Positions 22,503 to 31,159 of a stretch of DNA of 41,247 nucleotides are shown here, piece after piece; position 1 is the first letter of the stretch; each line of letters opens with the position of its first letter. The DNA comes from Erysipelothrix aquatica (GTDB lineage: Bacteria > Bacillota_I > Bacilli_A > Erysipelotrichales > Erysipelotrichaceae): NCBI RefSeq assembly GCF_009828775.2, contig NZ_WTSY02000019.1:1-41247 (forward strand), in the 5' to 3' direction. The notes under the pieces were generated by a model, which saw only the letters and a list, made by a program, of their open reading frames with translations, did not search any database and was not told where the DNA came from. A program made the position numbers and the translations under genes.

Positions 22503-24360
22503 ATTTTCATTATGGAATAATGTATACGTTGGTATGGGTGTAGCACTCATCGCTAACGGGCTTGTTATTGCATTACTCTTTATTGTGGGTAACTATATGA
22601 AGATTCATGCGGAGTACTTTACGTGGGCAGTAGGAATTCTTGTAATTCTTGCATTACTTCTTAATATTACATTCCTTGTGGGATATGCAAAAAATAAACG
22701 CGTATTTCGCATCGTAACGGTTGTCTTTGGGTTAATTCTAATAACCGTGGGAAGTGTTGCAACATACTACCTTTACCGTACGGATTTCCTCATTAATCAA
22801 ATTGTTAATACGACAGGTCAAGAAAATGTCGAATATGTCGTCGTATCTATTGATGGTACGTTGACAGAAAATGATTTAGATGGAAAACGTGTTGGCTTTG
22901 TTACAAGTACAAATCCAGAATTTGCTCCACTTATGCAAGATACAGTTCACCGTTACTCACGGACAGTCGAGTTCGTTGAGTATCCAAGCAACAAAGAACT
23001 CGTACAAGCAGCAATTGATAAAGAAATTCCATTTGCTGTATTACCAAAAAACTATACACGTGTTGCGGAAACAGTCGATGCACCGGTGAATCCGTTTGAA
23101 CAATCTAAAGCGATTATTCAATTTTCAACATCGATAACATCAGATATTTCTAGTGTCGATGTTATTAAAGAACCGTTTACCATGCTTATGCTGGGAAACA
23201 ATGACAACTTATCTGACTCAATCATTCTTGCAACATTTAATCCACAAACAATGAAAGCTACGATGACAAGTATTCCTCGTGACAGTTATGTTCCAATTGC
23301 ATGTTACCCTGGACAGTCATCAGATAAAATCAACCATGCCCGAGGCATCAGCCGTGAATGTATGATTGATACTGTGGAAAACTTCTTAGATATCCAAGTG
23401 GATTTCTATTTCGAAACAGACTTCTATGCATTAGTTAAGATTGTGGACGCCTTAGGCGGACTTGACATTGAATCACCGCATCAATTTGCAGGATCATTCC
23501 CAATTGAAGGGTCAAATCCAGTAGAATATGACGATATCACAGTACCTGAGGGTCTCAATCATTTAGATGGTAAGCAAGTTGTTACTTTTGCGCGTGAACG
23601 TCATACGTTCCCTGATGGTGACTTTGCGCGTCAACGAAACCAACAATATGTAATTCAAGAAGTTGCAAAGAAAATTATCAACACCAGAAATCCAAATACA
23701 CTTGTAAATGTTCTTGATGGTGCAAAAGATAACATTTCGACGAACATGTCAGTGAGTGATATGACAGGTCTCATGGGCTATGCAATTCAAAGCATTCAAT
23801 CATCACCACTTGAACCTATGGATACATTTAGAATTACACAATCACAAGTTTTAGGGATTCCAGATTTCGTGGGGGATGCGTCTGTTGTTCGTCCATACTC
23901 CACATATGTCAATAACACTCGCACATTAATCGATCAGAATATGGAAAAAGAACCGCGCTTGCAAAATGATACATCCTTTGGCTTTACATTCTTAAAGCCT
24001 TATGATGCCTTCACTCAGAATCCAGATTTAGAACCATTTGATGGACTATTCTGGTCACCAAACGGTCCGACAGGATTGCCAGTGTCAGAACGTGAAGAAA
24101 CGACACAGCAAGAGCAAACTCGAGAACCACAAACAAATAATCAGAACGGCTCTCAACAGAATACACAAACAGAACGTCCGACTGATAACGAAGAAGAGGC
24201 GGTGGAAGAAACAAAACCGCCAATTACGAAGCCAACAGAACCGGAAACCGATCCTGATACGGACAATGAGAATCAAAAACCTGACGATAACTCAGGTACA
24301 GATTCAACAAACAATAATTCAAGCTCGTCTAATCAAGCTCAAAAGCCAACGAACCGTTAG
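22468..24360 (+). CDS. LytR-CpsA-Psr (LCP) family protein 1
   Basis: LCP proteins transfer undecaprenyl-phosphate-linked anionic polymers (teichoic acid, capsule) to peptidoglycan, outside the membrane. The 630-residue protein has three N-terminal membrane segments (about 15-37, 46-68, 74-93) instead of the usual one. An accessory region (about 100-230) precedes the LCP catalytic domain (about 235-430). The catalytic domain has LMLGNNDNLSDSIILATFNPQTMKATMTSIPRDSYVP, the lipid-contact Asp and Arg residues, HARGISRECMIDTVENF and VVTFARERHTFPDGDFARQRNQQ. The last about 100 residues are a disordered Thr/Gln/Glu/Pro/Asn tail. GGAGG lies 6 bases before the ATG. A close paralog follows 84 bases later. 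Confidence 0.93.
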   Translation: MDNQQTPTTKPKFSLWNNVYVGMGVALIANGLVIALLFIVGNYMKIHAEYFTWAVGILVILALLLNITFLVGYAKNKRVFRIVTVVFGLILITVGSVATYYLYRTDFLINQIVNTTGQENVEYVVVSIDGTLTENDLDGKRVGFVTSTNPEFAPLMQDTVHRYSRTVEFVEYPSNKELVQAAIDKEIPFAVLPKNYTRVAETVDAPVNPFEQSKAIIQFSTSITSDISSVDVIKEPFTMLMLGNNDNLSDSIILATFNPQTMKATMTSIPRDSYVPIACYPGQSSDKINHARGISRECMIDTVENFLDIQVDFYFETDFYALVKIVDALGGLDIESPHQFAGSFPIEGSNPVEYDDITVPEGLNHLDGKQVVTFARERHTFPDGDFARQRNQQYVIQEVAKKIINTRNPNTLVNVLDGAKDNISTNMSVSDMTGLMGYAIQSIQSSPLEPMDTFRITQSQVLGIPDFVGDASVVRPYSTYVNNTRTLIDQNMEKEPRLQNDTSFGFTFLKPYDAFTQNPDLEPFDGLFWSPNGPTGLPVSEREETTQQEQTREPQTNNQNGSQQNTQTERPTDNEEEAVEETKPPITKPTEPETDPDTDNENQKPDDNSGTDSTNNNSSSSNQAQKPTNR

Positions 24361-24386
24361 CACAGAAATTGTAATTTAATGAAAGC

Positions 24387-24426
24387 AAAACCGTCGTGTG
24401 CACGTCATTGCAGCGATGGTTTTATT
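24387..24426 (+). promoter_or_regulatory. Attenuator-like hairpin between the two LCP genes
   Basis: AAAACCGTCG (24387-24396) pairs with CGATGGTTTT (24414-24423; one G-T pair), followed by ATTTCT. It ends eight bases before the AAGGAGG of the second LCP gene. It could terminate part of the transcripts and so reduce expression of LCP 2, or work as a processing site. Confidence 0.55.
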
Positions 24427-24444
24427 TCTATAAGGAGGCAACCG

Positions 24445-26406
24445 ATGCGACACCGAAAACAACCCAAAGCCAAGCGTTTTTTTGATGCACCATTCTATGG
24501 TATTCTCATAACCTTTGCAACTAACATTGTAATAGCGATGATGATTGTTCTTGCAGGTAATTATATGAAAATCCATTCGGAATACTTTACGATGGGAATT
24601 GGCATATTGGTTATTCTAGCACTTGTCTTAAATATCACGTTCTTAGTCGGATACGCAAAACGTGTTCGATTCATGCGAACTATCAATGTTTTCTTCGGGA
24701 TTGCTTTACTGATAGTGAGTGGAGTTGCTACTTATTATCTATATAAAACAGATTCTTTAATAAACCAAATTATCAACATTTCGGGTGAGGAAAATATTGA
24801 CTACGTTATTGTCTCAATTGATGGAACGAAAACAGACAAAGATCTAGCTGGCGCTAAAGTAGGTTACATTCAAAGTGTCAATCCAGAATTTGAAACGCTT
24901 ATTCAAGAAAGTGTACAGCGATACTCACGCACTTCGGAACTGGTCGAATACAAAGATACCAAGAGTTTGGTGGATGCAGCCCTAAATAAAGAAATTCCGT
25001 TTGCGGTACTTCCAAAGAACTACACGCGACTTGCTGAAACTGTTGACGCACCCACGAATCCATTTGAACCATCAAAAAGCATCGCAAACTTTTCAACATC
25101 TGTATCATCAGAAGTATCTAAAGTTGATGTTGTAAGTGAGCCCTTCACCTTACTCATGCTTGGTAATAATGATAATTTATCTGATTCCATTATTCTCGCG
25201 ACATTTAACCCGAATACGATGAAAGCGACGATGACAAGCGTGCCTCGTGATAGCTATGTTCCTATAGCATGTTACCCAGGGCAAACGTTTGATAAGATAA
25301 ATCATTCACGCGGTATTAGCCGTGAATGTATGATTGATACAGTGGAGAATTTCCTTGATGTTGATATCGATTTCTACTTTGAAACTGATTTTTATGCACT
25401 TGAGAAAATTGTCGACGCGCTTGGGGGACTCGATATTGAGTCGCCATTACAATTCGCGGGTTCATTCCCAATTGAAAACTCAAATCCAGTAGAATATGAA
25501 CCAATAACTGTGCCTGAAGGTATGAATCATCTTGATGGTAAACAAGTTGTTACATTTGCCCGCGAACGCTACAGCTTCGCTGATAATGATTTTGCCCGTC
25601 AACGAAACCAACAGTATGTCATTCGAGAGATTGCGGCAGCGATTATTAATACTCGTAATCCCAATACACTCGTAAACATTTTGGACGGAGCCAAAAACAA
25701 TATTTCAACGAACATGTCTGTTAATCATATGACATCTCTGATGGGGTATGCAATCACAAGTATCCAAACGTCGCCATTGGAACCGATGGAAACGTTTAGA
25801 ATTATCCAATCACAAATACTTGGAGAACCCGATGAAGCACCGAATGGTGCAAGCGTAATTCGTCCATATACTACGTATGTGCATAATACGCGAACACTCA
25901 TCGATCAAAATATGGAGACAACTCCACAGCTTCAAGGTGATACCGCCTTCGGTTTCACGTTTTCAAAACCGTATGATGCGTTTACTCAAAACCCTGACTT
26001 GGAAACATTTGATGAACGCTTATGGTCGGAGAATGAGTTAAAGAGTAATCGAGATCGTTCAAAAGACAAATCAATTGCGAATCAAGAAACGAAGATAAAT
26101 GGTACCAAAGATTCGAAAACGTCACAAACGGACTCCAAGAATTCACAAAGCTCAAAGAGTACGAAAAACGAAAATATCGATAGTATGACTGCTAATGGCG
26201 AGGTTATAGTGCCAGACTTTAGCACGATGAGTCGTGATGCTATCAATAAATGGGCAACAAAGCATAAAATTGACATCGAATTTGCACAATCAGAACAAAG
26301 TTCAGACATGTTTAATGACGGACAATTTTGGTCGCAATCGAGTCTTGAGGGCGATGTTCTTCCGCAAGGGTCAACGATTGTGATTCATTATGTTGTGAAA
26401 TCATAG
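24445..26406 (+). CDS. LCP family protein 2 with C-terminal PASTA-like domain
   Basis: This paralog of LCP 1 has 653 residues. It has the same three-segment membrane start (about 17-40, 49-71, 77-97), accessory region and LCP core (LMLGNNDNLSDSIILATFNPNTMKATMTSVPRDSYVP; HSRGISRECMIDTVENF; FARERYSFADNDFARQRNQQ). The upstream in-frame ATG at 24379 lies before the attenuator hairpin and has no ribosome site. The ATG at 24445 has AAGGAGG at 24432-24438. After a Lys/Ser/Thr-rich linker (about 545-580), the last 65 residues look like a PASTA domain (VPDFSTMSRDAINKWATKHKIDIEF...GDVLPQGSTIVIHYV), which LCP 1 lacks. PASTA domains bind peptidoglycan or muropeptides and are rare on LCP proteins. Confidence 0.9.
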   Translation: MRHRKQPKAKRFFDAPFYGILITFATNIVIAMMIVLAGNYMKIHSEYFTMGIGILVILALVLNITFLVGYAKRVRFMRTINVFFGIALLIVSGVATYYLYKTDSLINQIINISGEENIDYVIVSIDGTKTDKDLAGAKVGYIQSVNPEFETLIQESVQRYSRTSELVEYKDTKSLVDAALNKEIPFAVLPKNYTRLAETVDAPTNPFEPSKSIANFSTSVSSEVSKVDVVSEPFTLLMLGNNDNLSDSIILATFNPNTMKATMTSVPRDSYVPIACYPGQTFDKINHSRGISRECMIDTVENFLDVDIDFYFETDFYALEKIVDALGGLDIESPLQFAGSFPIENSNPVEYEPITVPEGMNHLDGKQVVTFARERYSFADNDFARQRNQQYVIREIAAAIINTRNPNTLVNILDGAKNNISTNMSVNHMTSLMGYAITSIQTSPLEPMETFRIIQSQILGEPDEAPNGASVIRPYTTYVHNTRTLIDQNMETTPQLQGDTAFGFTFSKPYDAFTQNPDLETFDERLWSENELKSNRDRSKDKSIANQETKINGTKDSKTSQTDSKNSQSSKSTKNENIDSMTANGEVIVPDFSTMSRDAINKWATKHKIDIEFAQSEQSSDMFNDGQFWSQSSLEGDVLPQGSTIVIHYVVKS

Positions 26407-26455
26407 AAATATGTTTACAATTGTAATCGATTATGCAAGAATAAATAGAGAAGAT

Positions 26456-26483
26456 AAGGAAGTGATGCCACTTCCTTTCGTCT
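26456..26483 (+). terminator. Terminator of LCP cluster
   Basis: AAGGAAGTG and CACTTCCTT form a perfect 9-bp stem with loop ATGC, followed by TTCGTCTTT. A 12-bp palindrome TTACAATTGTAA (26415-26426) lies just upstream, close to the stop codon; its role is unknown. Confidence 0.75.
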
Positions 26484-26541
26484 TTGTTGAAAAGAAAGTC
26501 GGACTGTACGATAATAGTAACGTTAAAACAGGAGAAGTTTT

Positions 26542-27426
26542 ATGAAACACGTATTTATTATTAATCCAATTTCAGGACTGGGGAATGTGAAAGATGTTGC
26601 TGGTTGGGTTCACGAATATTTTGAAAAATGTAATGAAAGTTATGAAATTCGTTTTACGGAATCTGTTGGGCATGCACAACGTATTGCGTCTGAATATACT
26701 GAAGCAGTGATCTTATATTCTGTCGGTGGAGATGGCACAGCTCACGAGATTCTAAACGGAATGAACTTTGACTCACAACTCGCAATAATTCCTGTGGGGA
26801 CAGGTAATGATTTTTGGCGGATGATCGCAGCGGATAAAAAGAATATTAAAGATGTACTTTATCGAACAATTGAAGGTGAAGTCCATAATATTGATATTGG
26901 AATCGCAAATGGTCACTATTTCCTAAATTGCTTAAATATTGGAGTAGACGCGGATGTGAACAAACGCGTTAACGCAGTTCGTACAACCATCTTTCCCCGT
27001 TCACTTGTATATATCTATAATGCAGTCATTGCACTTGCGGTAAAAAAGAAAACGCATTTGGATATTACGATGAATGGTAAGACACAACGATTCGATACGC
27101 TCCTCACTTCAGTTATGAATGGAAAGTGGTACGGCGGAGGGTTCAAGAGTGCTCCCTTAGCAGATATTGAAGACGGATTGTTGGATGTGACCATTGTGAG
27201 TGATGTACCTTTTTGGAGATTGCCAAAATTATTTCCGATGTACTACAAAGGAAATCACTTGGGGTTGGATGTTGTAGAGACGCAAAAAGTTACAGAATTA
27301 CATATTCATGCAAATCATCCGGTAGCAGTCGGATATGATGGAGAAGTCTTTGAATATACGGATATTGCGATCAAAGTATTACAAGGAAAACTCAAATTTA
27401 GAATGCCCGTGGGCAACAACACTTAA
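26542..27426 (+). CDS. Diacylglycerol kinase family lipid kinase (YegS/BmrU/DgkB-like)
   Basis: A 294-residue soluble lipid kinase, family DAGK_cat. It has the phosphate-contact start NPISGLGN (residues 7-14), the nucleotide-binding GGDGTAHEILNGM (about 65-77) and PVGTGNDFWRM (about 88-98), and the C-terminal YegS-type beta sandwich. DgkB-type enzymes recycle diacylglycerol formed by lipoteichoic acid synthesis; other family members act on other lipids. ACAGGAGAAG precedes the ATG. Its location after the LCP cluster suits cell-envelope lipid recycling, but it is separated from it by a terminator. Confidence 0.9.
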   Translation: MKHVFIINPISGLGNVKDVAGWVHEYFEKCNESYEIRFTESVGHAQRIASEYTEAVILYSVGGDGTAHEILNGMNFDSQLAIIPVGTGNDFWRMIAADKKNIKDVLYRTIEGEVHNIDIGIANGHYFLNCLNIGVDADVNKRVNAVRTTIFPRSLVYIYNAVIALAVKKKTHLDITMNGKTQRFDTLLTSVMNGKWYGGGFKSAPLADIEDGLLDVTIVSDVPFWRLPKLFPMYYKGNHLGLDVVETQKVTELHIHANHPVAVGYDGEVFEYTDIAIKVLQGKLKFRMPVGNNT

Positions 27427-27440
27427 TTTTTGAGTAGTTG

Positions 27441-27449
27441 TGGTATAAT
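27441..27449 (+). promoter_or_regulatory. Extended -10 promoter of thioredoxin gene
   Basis: TGGTATAAT (TG at 27441-27442, TATAAT at 27444-27449) lies about 25 bases upstream of the ATG at 27474, with a short leader carrying AGGAGGT. Confidence 0.65.
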
Positions 27450-27473
27450 ATACAAGCTTAGGAGGTAATACAC

Positions 27474-27782
27474 ATGAAAAACTTAACAAAAGCTAACTTC
27501 AATGAAGAAATTTCAGATGGCGTTGTACTAGTAGATTTTTACGCTGACTGGTGTGGACCTTGCAAGATGATCTCCCCGATTCTTGCTGAACTATCAGAGG
27601 TACATGCTGATAAAGCTACAATCGTTAAAGTTAACGTAGATGAGGAAGGCGAACTTGCACAACGTTTCGACGTTATGTCAATCCCAACGCTTATCTTGTT
27701 CAAGGATGGAAAACCTGTTGGTCGCAAAACAGGATTCATGCCAAAACCAGAACTCGAAAAATTCATCACATCAGCTGAATAA
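27474..27782 (+). CDS. trxA: Thioredoxin
   Basis: A 102-residue classical thioredoxin that reduces protein disulfides in the cytoplasm and is itself reduced by thioredoxin reductase. The active site WCGPCK holds Cys27 and Cys30. The cis-proline motif MSIPTL and the C-terminal helix are intact. AGGAGG at 27460-27465 gives the start. It has its own promoter and a strong terminator, so it is expressed alone. Thioredoxin reductase is not in the window. Confidence 0.97.
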   Translation: MKNLTKANFNEEISDGVVLVDFYADWCGPCKMISPILAELSEVHADKATIVKVNVDEEGELAQRFDVMSIPTLILFKDGKPVGRKTGFMPKPELEKFITSAE

Positions 27783-27784
27783 TT

Positions 27785-27816
27785 AAAACACCAACAATTT
27801 TGTTGGTGTTTTTTTT
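27785..27816 (+). terminator. Terminator of trxA
   Basis: AAAACACCAACA and TGTTGGTGTTTT form a 12-bp stem with a short TT-rich loop, followed by T residues. Confidence 0.9.
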
Positions 27817-27824
27817 CATATGTA

Positions 27825-27852
27825 TTGCATTTCAAAAATGAATATGTATAAT
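27825..27852 (+). promoter_or_regulatory. Promoter of polyamine operon
   Basis: TTGCAT (27825-27830), 16 bases, TATAAT (27847-27852). Transcription would start near 27859, just before the tandem operator sites. Confidence 0.7.
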
Positions 27853-27861
27853 AAAACTTGT

Positions 27862-27900
27862 GTTTAAGGTTACTAATATATTTGTTTAGCAATACTAAAC
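27862..27900 (+). promoter_or_regulatory. Tandem operator sites of XRE-cupin regulator
   Basis: GTTTA-N4-TACTAA occurs twice, at 27862-27876 and 27884-27898, exactly 22 bp apart (two helical turns). The second copy extends to a perfect palindrome GTTTAG-N5-CTAAAC (27884-27900). The sites follow the promoter at once and precede the regulator's ribosome site, as expected for autoregulation. Confidence 0.6.
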
Positions 27901-27913
27901 GATCGAGGTGTAC

Positions 27914-28447
27914 ATGGAAATCGGGAAAAAACTCAAACAATTACGCATAAAAAACGGACTAACATTAGAAGAGCTAGCAAGTCGCAGCGAACTGTCGAAA
28001 GGCTTTTTATCGCAATTGGAAAATGATTTAACATCGCCATCAATCGCAACGCTTAGTGATCTTGTAGAAGCGTTGGGCACGGATTTATCAGCATTCTTTA
28101 AACAAGAAAAAGAGGAACAGATTGTTTTTAAATCAGATGACTACTTTATTGATGAGAATGAAGACCATACAATCCACTGGATTGTTCCCAATGCACAAAA
28201 AAATGAAATGGAACCCATCATGCTTGAACTTAAAGCAGGTGGTGTATCAAATACAATCGAACCCCATGAAGGTGAAGAATTCGGTTATGTACTGCAGGGA
28301 AAAATACTTCTTAAGTATGGTGAGGAAGAGCTCACCGTATCTAAAGGACAAACATTTTATATTAACGGGAGCAAAACGCACGTGATTGAGAATCCGTACC
28401 AACAAACGGCTCGACTCATTTGGGTATGTACCCCACCGATTTTTTAA
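27914..28447 (+). CDS. XRE-cupin transcriptional regulator of polyamine operon
   Basis: This 177-residue protein has an XRE helix-turn-helix (residues 4-60: [44 protein letters not shown]) and a C-terminal cupin_2 domain (about 105-175: [44 protein letters not shown]). This is the PuuR-like architecture that often controls polyamine uptake or breakdown. A GTG at 27908 is in frame but lies within GAGGTG, so ATG 27914 is preferred. potA follows 11 bases later. The cupin pocket probably binds a polyamine; tandem sites upstream suggest autoregulation. Confidence 0.93.
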   Translation: MEIGKKLKQLRIKNGLTLEELASRSELSKGFLSQLENDLTSPSIATLSDLVEALGTDLSAFFKQEKEEQIVFKSDDYFIDENEDHTIHWIVPNAQKNEMEPIMLELKAGGVSNTIEPHEGEEFGYVLQGKILLKYGEEELTVSKGQTFYINGSKTHVIENPYQQTARLIWVCTPPIF

Positions 28448-28458
28448 GGAGGAAACGC

Positions 28459-29508
28459 ATGGAAAACAAACCATTGATTCAATTTCGAAATATTGTTAAG
28501 AGCTTTGATGACCAACTCGTCTTAAAAGGAATTAACCTTGATATTTTTGAAAATGAATTTGTAACACTACTGGGACCATCAGGATGTGGAAAAACAACAT
28601 TACTGAGAATTCTTGGAGGATTCTTAGAACAAAATTCAGGAGAAGTTTACTTCGATGAATTGGAGATTACAAAACTTCCCGCCTACAAACGTGAAGTCAA
28701 TACAGTTTTTCAACGGTATGCACTCTTTCCACATTTGAATGTCTATGAAAATATCGCTTTTGGGCTTCGCATCAAAAAAGAAGACGAAAGCATCATTAAA
28801 CAAAAAGTTGAACGGATGCTTGAACTAGTAGGCCTTGTAGGCTATGAACACCGCAGTGTTACAGCAATGTCCGGTGGACAACAACAACGGATTGCGATTG
28901 CGCGTGCGCTTGTTAATGAACCAATGGTTTTACTCCTTGATGAACCTTTGGGAGCACTCGATTTAAAACTACGTAAAGAAATGCAACACGAACTCAAAGC
29001 TATTCAGCAAGATGTTGGGATTACTTTCGTTTATGTTACCCATGATCAAGAAGAGGCATTAACAATGTCAGATAAGATTGTAGTCATGAATGCAGGTGAA
29101 ATTCAACAAATCGGGACGCCAACAGATATTTATAACGAACCAGAAAACCGCTTCGTTGCGAACTTTATTGGTGACTCAAATATCTTTGAAGGTATCATGA
29201 TTCGCGATAACCTTGTTGAATTTGACGGCACTCAATTTGAATGTGTTGATCACGGATTCGATGAAAATGAAAAAGTCGATATTGTTATTCGACCTGAAGA
29301 CATCGATATTGTAGATGTTGAACTTGGAAAATTAACAGGTATCGTTGATTCGATTCTCTTTAAAGGTGTTCACTATGAAATAGTCGTAAAGACAGACAAT
29401 CGTGAGTTTATTATTCATACAACCGATATATCTGAAGTAGGAAAAGAAGTAGGCATCCACTTCTTCCCTGAAGATATCCATGTTATGTACACGATGGAGT
29501 CTTATTAG
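28459..29508 (+). CDS. potA: Spermidine/putrescine ABC transporter ATPase
   Basis: The 349-residue ATPase of a polyamine importer. It has Walker [10 protein letters not shown] (about 38-46), Q-loop [12 protein letters not shown], signature SGGQQQR, Walker B LLLLDEP, H-loop VTHDQEEAL and a C-terminal TOBE domain (about 240-345). The open frame begins at 28420, but AAGGAGG at 28446-28452 fits the ATG at 28459. Its stop shares one base with the GTG of potB. Known PotA partners are the potB and potC permeases and the potD binding protein, all following in the expected order. Confidence 0.97.
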   Translation: MENKPLIQFRNIVKSFDDQLVLKGINLDIFENEFVTLLGPSGCGKTTLLRILGGFLEQNSGEVYFDELEITKLPAYKREVNTVFQRYALFPHLNVYENIAFGLRIKKEDESIIKQKVERMLELVGLVGYEHRSVTAMSGGQQQRIAIARALVNEPMVLLLDEPLGALDLKLRKEMQHELKAIQQDVGITFVYVTHDQEEALTMSDKIVVMNAGEIQQIGTPTDIYNEPENRFVANFIGDSNIFEGIMIRDNLVEFDGTQFECVDHGFDENEKVDIVIRPEDIDIVDVELGKLTGIVDSILFKGVHYEIVVKTDNREFIIHTTDISEVGKEVGIHFFPEDIHVMYTMESY

Positions 29509-30353
29509 TGAAAAGCTATCGTAAGTTAATCACACCTTATGCTGTCTGGATGTCACTTTTCGTAGTACTACCGATGTTTATCATCTTAATCTACGCATTG
29601 ACAACAAAAGGCAATGATGTTGTAACGCTACAATTATCATTTGATAACTTCAAAAAATTCTTTGATCCAGTCTTTATTAAAGTCTTACTCGAATCCCTGA
29701 AAATTGCGACAGTAACAACCGTTATTTGCTTAATTATAGGATACCCACTTGCATATATCATTTCGCGCCGAAGCGAAAAGATGCAAACCCTCTTAATTCT
29801 CTTAGTCACGTTACCAATGTGGATTAATATGTTAGTTCGAACCTATGCTTGGATTAGTATTCTGTCAGATGTTGGTATCATTAATAATATTCTTGGATTC
29901 TTTGGTATTCCACCAATTAAAATGATGTATACCGACTTCGCCGTAATTTTGGGTATGGTATACAACTTCTTACCATTTATGATTATTCAAATTTATACCG
30001 TGTTATCCAAGATGGATGAGTCACTCATTCAAGCAAGCCACGATCTTGGGGCAAATCGATTCCAAACATTCAGAAAAGTCATTTTCCCATTATCACTTTC
30101 AGGTGTTATTTCGGGAATTACATTAGTGTTTTTACCATCATTATCAACTTTTATTATTCCGAAATTTCTCGGAGGCGGAAGCTACGTCTTGATTGGTAAC
30201 CTTATTGAGAACCAATTCATTAATATTGGAGATTACAACTTTGGATCAGCTATCTCACTCATTATGGCAATTCTCATCCTCGTTTCGATGCACTTTGCAC
30301 AACGTGCCGACAAGTCGAATACTGATGAAGTGATGAAGGGAGGGAAAATCTAA
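29508..30353 (+). CDS. potB: Spermidine/putrescine ABC transporter permease
   Basis: A 281-residue permease with six predicted membrane segments and the EAA loop ASHDLGANRFQTFRKVIFPLSLSG (about 177-200), where PotA docks. The start codon is GTG at 29508-29510, overlapping the potA stop by one base; ATGGAG upstream provides a weak ribosome site and translational coupling is likely. Its stop also shares one base with the potC start. Confidence 0.95.
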   Translation: MKSYRKLITPYAVWMSLFVVLPMFIILIYALTTKGNDVVTLQLSFDNFKKFFDPVFIKVLLESLKIATVTTVICLIIGYPLAYIISRRSEKMQTLLILLVTLPMWINMLVRTYAWISILSDVGIINNILGFFGIPPIKMMYTDFAVILGMVYNFLPFMIIQIYTVLSKMDESLIQASHDLGANRFQTFRKVIFPLSLSGVISGITLVFLPSLSTFIIPKFLGGGSYVLIGNLIENQFINIGDYNFGSAISLIMAILILVSMHFAQRADKSNTDEVMKGGKI

Positions 30354-31159
30354 TGAAAAAAGAACGTAAATTTGGAAGTGTCTTGACTCTTGCAGCGATG
30401 CTAATCTTCTTCTACGGTCCAATAATCGTTATGATTATCTTCTCGTTCAATAGTTCGAAATCATTGACATCATGGACAGGTTTCTCAACAGACTGGTATT
30501 CCAAACTATTTGAAAGCCGCGATATCATGGATGCAGTCTCTAATTCGGTAAGCATTGCAATTATCGCAACAATCATCTCAACAATCGTAGGAACTCTAAC
30601 AGCAATTGGTATTTCACGACACAAACCACTCGTTCGTAAAATTTACCTTAACATCAACAATCTTCCGGTGCTTAACCCAGAGATTGTTACTGCGATTGGG
30701 TTAATGCTACTCTTTATATCCATGCCGATGCTCGACAAAGGATATATGACAATGCTTATTGCCCATATTACATTCTGTACACCCTATGTAATACTAACCG
30801 TACTGCCAAAGCTTCGATCATTAGATCCAAGCATCGCAGATGCAGCTATGGATCTGGGTGCAACACCCTTTGCAGCACTACGTAAAGTAATTCTGCCACA
30901 ACTAACACCAGCAATAATTTCCGCTGCACTAATTGCCTTTACCATGTCATTTGATGACTTCGTGATTTCATACTTTACAACAGGTAATGGTGTTAGCAAT
31001 ATTTCAATTTATGTCTATACAATGTCAAAACGTATTAATCCAATGATTAATGCACTCTCAACAATTATTGTTGTTATTATCACGATAGCCCTCATTTTAA
31101 TAAACGTACTCCCACTCATCGTGAAAAAGAAAGATAAACGAAAGGTCGAAACAATATGA
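30353..31159 (+). CDS. potC: Spermidine/putrescine ABC transporter permease
   Basis: A 268-residue permease with six membrane segments and the EAA motif AAMDLGATPFAALRKVILPQLTPA (about 162-185). It forms the heterodimeric channel with PotB. GGGAGGG upstream of the ATG supports the start. It overlaps potD by four bases (ATGA). Confidence 0.95.
   Translation: MKKERKFGSVLTLAAMLIFFYGPIIVMIIFSFNSSKSLTSWTGFSTDWYSKLFESRDIMDAVSNSVSIAIIATIISTIVGTLTAIGISRHKPLVRKIYLNINNLPVLNPEIVTAIGLMLLFISMPMLDKGYMTMLIAHITFCTPYVILTVLPKLRSLDPSIADAAMDLGATPFAALRKVILPQLTPAIISAALIAFTMSFDDFVISYFTTGNGVSNISIYVYTMSKRINPMINALSTIIVVIITIALILINVLPLIVKKKDKRKVETI

Noticed and set aside
24379-24444. N-terminal extension of LCP protein 2
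   Set aside because: The extra 22 codons lie in the attenuator-like hairpin, are Cys/His/Arg-rich unlike LCP 1, and ATG 24445 has AAGGAGG.
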